From NCBI GenBank assembly GCA_002315885.1, contig DCIO01000112.1, forward strand, positions 1-11,629: DNA of 11,629 bases, in the 5' to 3' direction. The notes under the pieces were generated by a model, which searched no databases, was not told the origin of the DNA, and saw only the letters and a list, made by a program, of their open reading frames with translations. A program made the translations under genes and the position numbers. Source of the DNA: Lentisphaeria bacterium UBA1724. GTDB taxonomy: Bacteria > Verrucomicrobiota > Lentisphaeria > Oligosphaerales > Oligosphaeraceae. Positions within the stretch are counted from its first letter, which is position 1. The number at the start of each line of letters is the position of its first letter. Positions 6,106-11,629 of this stretch are shown here, in pieces.

Positions 6106-6366
6106 ATGGATGCAGCAACTGTTGCCGATCGCGTGAAGTCCATCATTGTTGAGCAGCTTGGTGTCCGCGAGGACCAGGTTGTCCCCGAGGCCCGTTTTAT
6201 TGAGGATTTGAATGCCGACTCTCTGGACACCGTTGAGTTGGTGATGAAGTTTGAGGCTGAGTTTGGTCTGCCCACGATTCCCGATGACGTTGTTGAGAAC
6301 ATGCAGACTGTCGGCAAGGCTGCCGAGTATATCGAGAAGGCCCTGGCAGAGAAGGGCGAGGCATAA
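6106..6366 (+). CDS. acpP: Acyl carrier protein
   Basis: This acidic 86-residue protein is ACP, the carrier of growing acyl chains in fatty acid synthesis. The 4'-phosphopantetheine site is Ser39 in LNADSLDTVELVM, preceded by the usual FIEDL. Helices I-IV of the four-helix bundle are recognisable, and the final helix reads AAEYIEKALAEKG. The segment EFGLPTIPDDVVENMQTVG seems one residue longer than E. coli ACP (EFDTEIPDEEAEKITTV), just before the IPDD helix. The start is supported by AGGAG 8 bp upstream. The gene has its own promoter and leader and is followed by a hairpin that could limit read-through to fabF, which fits the much higher amounts of ACP cells need. Codons look biased (GTT, GAG, GCC), as in highly expressed genes. 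It is adjacent to fabF, as in most bacteria. Confidence 0.96.
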   Translation: MDAATVADRVKSIIVEQLGVREDQVVPEARFIEDLNADSLDTVELVMKFEAEFGLPTIPDDVVENMQTVGKAAEYIEKALAEKGEA

Positions 6367-6381
6367 TCCTCCTTTTGGATT
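6365..6381 (+). other. Small hairpin after acpP
   Basis: AATCC (6365-6369) and GGATT (6377-6381) pair around a 7-nt loop, TCCTTTT. It begins inside the acpP stop codon. It may help protect the acpP mRNA 3' end together with the stronger hairpin that follows. Confidence 0.35.
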
Positions 6382-6392
6382 TTGACACAGAT

Positions 6393-6425
6393 GGGCCGCA
6401 GTCTTCCAGGATTGTGGCCCGTTTT
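6393..6425 (+). terminator. Hairpin between acpP and fabF, likely partial terminator
   Basis: The stem pairs GGGCCGCAGTC (6393-6403) with GATTGTGGCCC (6410-6420). This gives 11 base pairs, two of them G-U, around loop TTCCAG, followed by GTTTTGC. The U run is short (four), so termination is probably partial. fabF has no other obvious promoter and likely depends on read-through. The arrangement would keep acpP mRNA above fabF mRNA. Confidence 0.6.
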
Positions 6426-6447
6426 GCTATCTACGGAGTATTAGGAT

Positions 6448-7704
6448 ATGTGTTCATTTGAGCGTCGTGTGGTGGTGACTGGTCTGGGTGTGGTCTCTCC
6501 TGTGGGGAGCACCCTGGAGTCCGCGTGGGCGAACCTTCTGGCGGGTGTCAGTGGCATCCAGTTGCTGGAGGAGCTGGGCGAGGATTTCCGTTGCCGTATT
6601 GGCGGAAAGGTCTCCGGCTTGGACATGACGCAGTATCTGTCGGTGAAGGAGCAGCAGCGTCTGGACAGCTTTTGCTGGTATGCGGTTGCGGCTGGTGACC
6701 AGGCGATGGCGCAGTCCGGCTTGAAGACCGGCGAGAATATCGCTCCTGAGCGTTTCGGCACCATGATTTCTTCGGGAATTGGCGGTCTGGCCACGATTTC
6801 CGCCCAGCAGAAGCGCATGGATCAGGCAGGCCCCAGGCAGGTCTCCCCCCTGACGATTCCAATGATGATCGCGGATATGGCGTCTGGCTTTGTGGCGATT
6901 CGCCATCATCTCCAGGGGCCGAATTTCGGCGTGGTCTCTGCCTGCGCCAGTGGTTTGCATTCCATTGGCGAGGCATATTGGGTCATCAAGCGCGGTGATG
7001 CGGAGGCGATGTTGGCGGGCGGCGCCGAGGAAGGCGTGGCGGCCAGCCTGGGCATCGCGGGCTTTGGCTCCATGCGTGCGCTCTCGGGGAACAACGCGGA
7101 TCCCACGGGCGCCAGCCGTCCCTTCGATGCCTTGCGTGATGGCTTTGTGCCTGCGGCGGGTTCTGGTGTGCTGGTTCTGGAGGAACTGGAGCACGCGAAG
7201 GCCCGTGGTGCGGAGATTTTGGCGGAAGTCAGCGGCTACGGCGCCAGCGGCGATGCCTATCACATCACCGCCCCCACGGCGGACGGTAGCGGCGCGGCTC
7301 GTGCCATCAAGATTGCCATGGAGCATGCGGAATTGCCTGCGGAGGCCATTGGCTACGTGAACGCCCACGGCACCAGCACCCACATGAATGACGCGGTGGA
7401 GACCAAGGCGCTGAAATTGGCTCTTGGCGACCACGCATATCATACCGCGATTTCCAGCACCAAGTCCATGACGGGACACATGCTGGGTGCGGCAGGCGGC
7501 TTCGAGTCCGTTGTCTGCGTGCAGGCGATTCGGAATCGGGTGGCGCCTGGCACCATCAATTTGCACAACCCCGACCCCGAGTGCGATTTGGATTATCTGC
7601 CCAACGCCTCCCGTGAACTGCCGGAGTTGCGTCACGCCCTGAAGGTGAACATGGGCTTTGGCGGTCACAACGCCGCTGTCATCTACTCCCGTTACGAAGG
7701 CTAG
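6448..7704 (+). CDS. fabF: 3-oxoacyl-ACP synthase II (FabF)
   Basis: The 418-residue condensing enzyme adds malonyl-ACP units to acyl-ACP. The N-terminus VVVTGLGVVSPVG and the catalytic triad are present: Cys166 in VVSACASGLHSIGEA, His307 in NAHGTSTHMND and His344 in SMTGHMLGAAG. The C-terminal NMGFGGHNAAVIYSRYEG is FabF-like. One segment differs: after RPFDALRDGF the usual GEGAG or GDGAG reads AAGSG (236-240), closer to the AGGGG of E. coli FabB, and VLVLEELEHAKARGA follows. The overall pattern and the acpP-fabF order support FabF, but it may blend KAS I and KAS II traits. GGAG at 6435-6438 lies 9 bp before the ATG. proB starts only 3 bp after the stop. Confidence 0.95.
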   Translation: MCSFERRVVVTGLGVVSPVGSTLESAWANLLAGVSGIQLLEELGEDFRCRIGGKVSGLDMTQYLSVKEQQRLDSFCWYAVAAGDQAMAQSGLKTGENIAPERFGTMISSGIGGLATISAQQKRMDQAGPRQVSPLTIPMMIADMASGFVAIRHHLQGPNFGVVSACASGLHSIGEAYWVIKRGDAEAMLAGGAEEGVAASLGIAGFGSMRALSGNNADPTGASRPFDALRDGFVPAAGSGVLVLEELEHAKARGAEILAEVSGYGASGDAYHITAPTADGSGAARAIKIAMEHAELPAEAIGYVNAHGTSTHMNDAVETKALKLALGDHAYHTAISSTKSMTGHMLGAAGGFESVVCVQAIRNRVAPGTINLHNPDPECDLDYLPNASRELPELRHALKVNMGFGGHNAAVIYSRYEG

Positions 7705-7707
7705 CGC

Positions 7708-8859
7708 ATGAGTTTCCACTACACAGACAACGGCGAGCGCAAGAAGACCCTGTCGGGCGTGAAGCGGGTGGTGGTCAAGGTGGGCAGCAATGTCCTCCGA
7801 GAGGACCCCGCGGGGCGCACGGCGGCGCTGGTGGAGCAGATTGCCCAATTGACCAAGGCGGGCATCGAGGTGATTCTGGTGACCTCCGGTGCCATCCCGC
7901 TGGGGATGACCATCCTGGGCAAGACCACCCGCCCCAAGGAATTGGCGAAAGTCCAGGGCTTGTCCGCGTTGGGGCAGTGCTATCTGATGCGTCACTACGA
8001 GGACGCCTGCGAACAGCATGGCTTCCACTGCGGGCAGTTACTTCTCACCGCCGCGGATTTGCGGGACCACGAACGGAATGTCCGTGTGGCGGAGTGCATT
8101 CGTGCGTTGCTGGACGAGGGGATTCTGCCGATCATCAACGAGAATGACTCGGTGACGGTGGCGGAAATCAAGATTGGCGACAACGATACCCTGGCGGCCA
8201 TGGTGGCGGCCATGCTCAATGCGGATCTGACAATCCTGATGACCACCATCGACGCCTTCCACGAAGTGCTGCCAGAAGGCAAGGGCTTCGGAAAGCGTTT
8301 CAGCGTGGTCACGGAATTGGACCAGGAACTCCTGTCGATGGCGGGCAATACCGATGGCAATCAATACTCCACGGGCGGCATGATGACCAAACTCCATGCC
8401 GCATCCATCTGCATGACTGCGGGATACGCACTGGCTATCGTGGATGGGCGGGATTTCAGTAATCTCGGTCGGTTCCTGGCGGGCGAGGATATCGGGACCC
8501 TCTTCTGCCGCAGCGGCGCAAAGAATCCCATGCGCTCCTGGCAGCGCTTCCTGGCATTCTTCTCCGAACCCGCAGGCGCAATCGTGGTGGACGACGGTGC
8601 GGAAGAGGCTCTCTGCCGTCGCAACAAGAGCCTCCTGCCTGGGGGAATCCTGGGCATCAGCGGTGCCTTCCGAAAGGGTGATCCCGTGCAAATCCTGAAT
8701 GCCCGTCGCGAAGAGATCGCCCGGGGCATTGTCAATTTCGCAAGTGACGAGCTGGCGCGCATTTGTGGTGCCAAGAGCGCGTCCATTGCTGAACTCCTGG
8801 GGCATCCCGTGGAGGCCACCGAGGCGGTCCACAAGGACTACCTGGTGCTGAATGCTTAG
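7708..8859 (+). CDS. proB: Glutamate 5-kinase with C-terminal PUA domain (ProB)
   Basis: The 383-residue protein is glutamate 5-kinase, the first enzyme of proline synthesis from glutamate. The amino-acid kinase domain shows VVVKVGSNVL with Lys24, VTSGAIPLG (58-66), INENDSVTVAEIKIGDND (143-160) and STGGMMTKLHAA with Lys228. A PUA domain follows (about 288-375: AGAIVVDDGAEEAL, LLPGGILGISGAFRKGD, ARGIVNF). The nucleotide-site motif that is TDQKGL in E. coli appears as TTIDAF (179-184), so the Asp and Gly are replaced. About 14 residues precede the usual start, which points to an extended N-terminus or a later true start. The gene lies 3 bp behind fabF and is probably co-transcribed. proA, its usual partner, is not in the window. 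The best alternative would be another amino-acid kinase, but the PUA domain and GTGG-like motif favour ProB. Confidence 0.92.
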   Translation: MSFHYTDNGERKKTLSGVKRVVVKVGSNVLREDPAGRTAALVEQIAQLTKAGIEVILVTSGAIPLGMTILGKTTRPKELAKVQGLSALGQCYLMRHYEDACEQHGFHCGQLLLTAADLRDHERNVRVAECIRALLDEGILPIINENDSVTVAEIKIGDNDTLAAMVAAMLNADLTILMTTIDAFHEVLPEGKGFGKRFSVVTELDQELLSMAGNTDGNQYSTGGMMTKLHAASICMTAGYALAIVDGRDFSNLGRFLAGEDIGTLFCRSGAKNPMRSWQRFLAFFSEPAGAIVVDDGAEEALCRRNKSLLPGGILGISGAFRKGDPVQILNARREEIARGIVNFASDELARICGAKSASIAELLGHPVEATEAVHKDYLVLNA

Positions 8860-8895
8860 TCTGTTTTCTACTTTTAACCTCACGAAAAATACATC

Positions 8896-11334
8896 ATGGA
8901 ACTCCTTTCCCCCGCTGGCAATTTAGAGACCGCAGTCGCAGCATTCCAATATGGCGCGGATGCCGTCTATATCGGCATGAAGCAATTTTCCGCACGTGCC
9001 GATGCGGAGAATTTCTCCTACGAGGATTTGGAGATTCTGATTGGGTTGGCTCATGACAACGAGTCCTATCCCAGGAAGGTCTATGTGGCGGTGAATACAC
9101 TCCTGCGGGAGGACGAGACCACACAGCTGATTCCCATGCTGATTCGCCTGCGGGATTTGGGTGTGGATGCGCTGATTGTGCAGGATTTGGCCACCGCCCA
9201 TCTGGTGAAGGAGTATTTCCCCGAGATTCCGTTGCACGCCTCCACCCAGATGGCGGTCCACAATGTGGCGGGAATGCTGGAGTGCCGGGAACTGGGCTTC
9301 GACCGTGTCATCGCCTCCCGTGAAGTCACCGAGGAGGAGATTGCCCGGATGGCGGCGGTCCCCAATATCGAGTTGGAAATTTTCGCCCACGGCGCGCTGT
9401 GCTATGCCTACAGCGGCCTCTGCCTGCTCTCCAGCGTGCTGCACGACCGCAGCGGCAATCGCGGCGACTGCAGCTACGTCTGCCGGAATTGCTGGAAGGT
9501 GGAGTCCGAGGGACAGTGCCTCTCCCAGGGCTGCAACCTGATGTCCATGAAGGACCTGGCGCTCACCGATACCGTCAATACCCTGGCGGATTTGGGCGTG
9601 GCATCCGTGAAATTGGAAGGACGCAAGAAGACTCCGCTCTACGTGGCGGCGGTCACCAACTACTACCGCCATCTCATTGACGGTGATTTCGAGCCCGGCC
9701 AGCGCCGTCAGTGCGAGCAGGATATCAAGACCATCTTCAGCCGTCCCTGGACCCGCTTCTGCTACAACTACGAGCACGCCACCAATGTGACGGACATCAA
9801 CGAGACTGGGCCCCGCGGAATTTCCGTGGGCTTTGTGCAGGATGTGATTCCTGGCGAACCCGACCGCATCCGCTTCCAGCTGATGGGACAGGCGCTGGAA
9901 AAGCACGACGGACTGCAGATTGAGTTGCCGGGACGGGACCGTCCCTACGGCTTCCCTGTGGACGAGATTCGTCTCTTCCCCCAGGGTGGCAGCGATACCT
10001 ACGAGGTGGTCTTCGTGGCGGAGGATGGCAGCATGATTGAGGTGCCGCTCCCCGAGGACCATCCCGAATTCGAGTCGGGAATGCAGATTTTCTGCACTTC
10101 CAGCCAGGCGGTGAAGCGTCGTTACGATTGGCCCTCCGTCCGTGCCGCGCTGACTCGCACCCGCCATCCCGTTTTCTTCTCTCTGACCATTGCGGAAAAG
10201 AGCCTGACGGTGGTGGCGCAGCCCACCATTGGCCAGCGTGAGTTCCCCGATGTGAAGACGGTGATGGAGTTGGACGAACCCCTGAAATGCAGTTCCCGCA
10301 AGAGCCCCGAGGAGCTGATGGAAGACGCGCGGAAGTGCTTCGCCAAGTTGGGTGATACCCCCTTCGAGTTCGCCGATTTGCAGGTCTCCAATCCTGGGCA
10401 GTTCTTTGTGCCCGTCTCCAAGCTGAACGACCTGCGTCGCAAGTCCGCCCAGGATGTGGCGGAGATGCTCTCCCGTGAATGCGATGGGGAAGAGAAGAGA
10501 GTCCTGGAGAGCGAGGCCGCCTGGCAGGCGCCCGCTCCCGCGGATGCCCCCCAGCGCCCCGCGTGGATTCTGAAAATCGACAAGATTTTCGCATTGAATC
10601 TCTTCAAGGCCGAGGACCTGGAGGATGTGCACGAAGTCATCCTGGATCTGGGACGGCTGGATGACGAGACTATGGTGGAGGACGTGGAGACCCTGGCGCG
10701 GAAGGTGGGCAAGGCGAAAGTCCGCCTGGCGTTGCCCGCAATCCAGCGCGAGACGGGTCGCCACGAATGGCGACGCGTCCTGCGTCAGCTCTTTGTCAAG
10801 GGCTATCGCAAGTGGCAGATTTCCAATGTGGGCGCATTGAATTATTTGGCGGAAGTCAGCATCACCCCCGCCAATACCTCCATTACTGCGGATTGGCCGC
10901 TCTATGTGAACAACTCCGCCGCGGCGCATTTCCTCAGCGACCTGGGCATCCAGAGAGTCACACTCTCTCCCGATGACCCCCTGGACAACTCCATGGCGCT
11001 GCTCAAGAAACTGGGCGCCATGGCCGAAGTCCCCGTCTTCCAGGATACACCCCTGGCAATCTCCGCGGTCTGCGCTAATGCCTCACTCAATGGACGTTGC
11101 GAGGGACGGGACCAGTGCAATTTCCGGGATATGGAAATCACCAACCGGGATGGCGAGACCCTGCTGGTGGTGAACGACTGCTGCCAGTCGGTCTTCCTCA
11201 AGAAGGAGCCCCTGAACCGCGAGAATCTGGTGGCGAAATTCGCCGCCAATGGCGCCAAGTTCTTCCGCGCCGATTTCATCTGGCGCGATTGGTCCCCCAA
11301 AGCGATCAAGGCTATCTGGGATAGCCTGCGGTAA
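8896..11334 (+). CDS. U32-family protein (RlhA/TrhP-like RNA hydroxylation), 812 aa
   Basis: The protein begins MELLSPAGNLETAVAAFQYGADAVYIG, the classic start of peptidase family U32. It carries the full U32 signature EIFAHGALCYAYSGLCLLS (161-179), followed by RSGNRGDCSYVCRNC. Cysteines 169, 176, 192, 196 and 199 could ligate an Fe-S cluster. MSMKDL (216-221) and KLEGRKKTPLYVAAV follow, as in RlhA and TrhP. In E. coli those two proteins are required for hydroxylation of 23S rRNA C2501 and tRNA U34, so RNA modification is more likely than proteolysis. The central and C-terminal half (about 290-812) is consistent with the DUF3656-type extension. A late cysteine group (726, 735, 741, 762, 763) resembles the metal-binding tail of long U32 proteins. 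At 812 residues it is longer than E. coli RlhA (about 650). No Shine-Dalgarno precedes the ATG, only an A/T-rich CACGAAAAATACATC. Confidence 0.9.
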   Translation: MELLSPAGNLETAVAAFQYGADAVYIGMKQFSARADAENFSYEDLEILIGLAHDNESYPRKVYVAVNTLLREDETTQLIPMLIRLRDLGVDALIVQDLATAHLVKEYFPEIPLHASTQMAVHNVAGMLECRELGFDRVIASREVTEEEIARMAAVPNIELEIFAHGALCYAYSGLCLLSSVLHDRSGNRGDCSYVCRNCWKVESEGQCLSQGCNLMSMKDLALTDTVNTLADLGVASVKLEGRKKTPLYVAAVTNYYRHLIDGDFEPGQRRQCEQDIKTIFSRPWTRFCYNYEHATNVTDINETGPRGISVGFVQDVIPGEPDRIRFQLMGQALEKHDGLQIELPGRDRPYGFPVDEIRLFPQGGSDTYEVVFVAEDGSMIEVPLPEDHPEFESGMQIFCTSSQAVKRRYDWPSVRAALTRTRHPVFFSLTIAEKSLTVVAQPTIGQREFPDVKTVMELDEPLKCSSRKSPEELMEDARKCFAKLGDTPFEFADLQVSNPGQFFVPVSKLNDLRRKSAQDVAEMLSRECDGEEKRVLESEAAWQAPAPADAPQRPAWILKIDKIFALNLFKAEDLEDVHEVILDLGRLDDETMVEDVETLARKVGKAKVRLALPAIQRETGRHEWRRVLRQLFVKGYRKWQISNVGALNYLAEVSITPANTSITADWPLYVNNSAAAHFLSDLGIQRVTLSPDDPLDNSMALLKKLGAMAEVPVFQDTPLAISAVCANASLNGRCEGRDQCNFRDMEITNRDGETLLVVNDCCQSVFLKKEPLNRENLVAKFAANGAKFFRADFIWRDWSPKAIKAIWDSLR

Positions 11335-11338
11335 TATT

Positions 11339-11378
11339 GCCGCTCGCTACGCGGGCTTCGCCCGCTACGACGAGCGGC
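11339..11378. repeat. Nested perfect hairpin directly after the U32 gene
   Basis: Outer arms GCCGCTCG (11339-11346) and CGAGCGGC (11371-11378) pair perfectly. Inside them GCGGGC (11351-11356) and GCCCGC (11360-11365) pair around TTC. Only CTAC and TACGA are unpaired. It starts 4 bp after the stop codon and has no T tract. It could act in mRNA 3'-end protection or Rho-type termination, or be a REP-like intergenic element. Confidence 0.75.
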
Positions 11379-11387
11379 GCACCTACG

Positions 11388-11454
11388 GGGACCTCCGGTC
11401 CCTCCCGCATATCCTTGCCGGATACCCTTTCCGCGGTTTTGGTAAAAAGGATAT
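11388..11454. repeat. Further stem-loops downstream of the U32 gene
   Basis: GGGACC-TCC-GGTCCC (11388-11402) is a perfect 6-bp hairpin. TATCC-TTGCC-GGATA (11410-11424) is a perfect 5-bp hairpin. ATATCCTT (11409-11416) can instead pair with AAGGATAT (11447-11454), so two alternative folds exist. The dense inverted repeats are not explained by coding. Confidence 0.65.
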
Positions 11455-11477
11455 ATAGAAATATTCGACTCTTTTGA

Positions 11478-11629
11478 GTGTGTACCGACGGCGTTCACGC
11501 CGTCGCGGGTGTGTACCGACGGCGTCCCCGCCGTCGCCAGGGTGTGTGCCGACGGCGTCCCCGCCGTCGCCATGGTGTGTACCGACGGCGTCCCCGCCGT
11601 CGCCAGGGTGTGTACCGACGGCGTCCCCG
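11478..11629. repeat. Tandem 31-33-bp palindromic repeat array, running off the window
   Basis: Five units begin GTGTGTACC or a one-base variant, at 11478, 11509, 11542, 11575 and 11608. The first step is 31 bp and the rest are 33. Each complete unit holds a perfect inverted repeat CGACGGCG-TCCC-CGCCGTCG, with loop TTCA in the first unit only. The arms start at 11486, 11517, 11550, 11583 and 11616. Linkers are 11 bp (first) and 13 bp (later) and differ only at single bases. The last unit is cut by the window end. There are no unique spacers, so this is not CRISPR. No T tract follows any stem. Confidence 0.92.

Noticed and set aside
6454..8028. 524-codon minus-strand open frame opposite fabF and proB
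   Set aside because: It spans two genes with intact catalytic motifs on the + strand and has an unnatural His/Arg/Gln-rich composition.
8923..10929. 668-codon minus-strand open frame opposite the U32 gene
   Set aside because: It is long only because of codon bias in the true gene. The protein has no recognisable motif, and the + strand frame carries the exact U32 signature.
10902..11573. Minus-strand protein with repeated ATAGTPS-like segments
   Set aside because: The repeated peptide is just the palindromic DNA array read through. The rest is antisense to the U32 gene.
11478..11629. CRISPR array
   Set aside because: Units are contiguous and nearly identical, with no variable spacers of 25-40 bp and no cas gene in the window.

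Overview
The window (about 11.6 kb, GC-rich outside the intergenic gaps) looks like bacterial chromosome carrying core metabolism. All eleven recognisable genes lie on the + strand: dapA, a DUF177/YceD gene, rpmF, plsX, fabD, fabG, a ROK-family regulator, acpP, fabF, proB and a U32-family (RlhA/TrhP-like) gene. I see no phage, transposase, CRISPR, toxin or defence gene. The organism is probably Gram-negative. The GLSLGE form of FabD, the ProB nucleotide-site variant, the mix of Shine-Dalgarno and SD-less starts, and the palindromic intergenic repeats remind me of the PVC superphylum (Kiritimatiellota/Verrucomicrobiota-like). That placement is inference and not proven by the sequence.

Layout. 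Positions 1-116 hold a dense CTAG-rich degenerate tandem repeat. A leader with a likely sigma70-type -10 box follows, then dapA (lysine/diaminopimelate synthesis). Next come DUF177 and rpmF, the usual bacterial pair in front of plsX, then plsX-fabD-fabG. The fabH gene that often sits between plsX and fabD is absent. A ROK repressor-like gene follows fabG. Its start abuts a 7-bp microsatellite (four copies of ATTCTCA). Behind it is a 206-bp gap with the best promoter in the window and a structured leader, which drives acpP. An 11-bp hairpin followed by GTTTT separates acpP from fabF. proB starts 3 bp after fabF, and a long U32 protein gene follows. The final 295 bp hold no gene. They contain a run of strong hairpins and then a 31-33-bp tandem array of perfect 8-bp palindromes that runs off the window edge.

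How the genes work together. PlsX, FabD, FabG, AcpP and FabF cover malonyl transfer, condensation, ketoreduction, acyl carriage and hand-off to phospholipid synthesis. DUF177 and L32 tie the cluster to large ribosomal subunit production. DapA supplies the route to diaminopimelate for peptidoglycan, and ProB starts proline synthesis. The U32 protein probably modifies rRNA or tRNA. The whole reads as a growth-linked housekeeping cluster, probably two transcription units: dapA to fabG or the ROK gene, and acpP onward. I did not find a convincing new multi-gene system. The most interesting items are the intergenic repeat families at both edges, the acpP leader and hairpin, and the ROK gene with repeats at its start.
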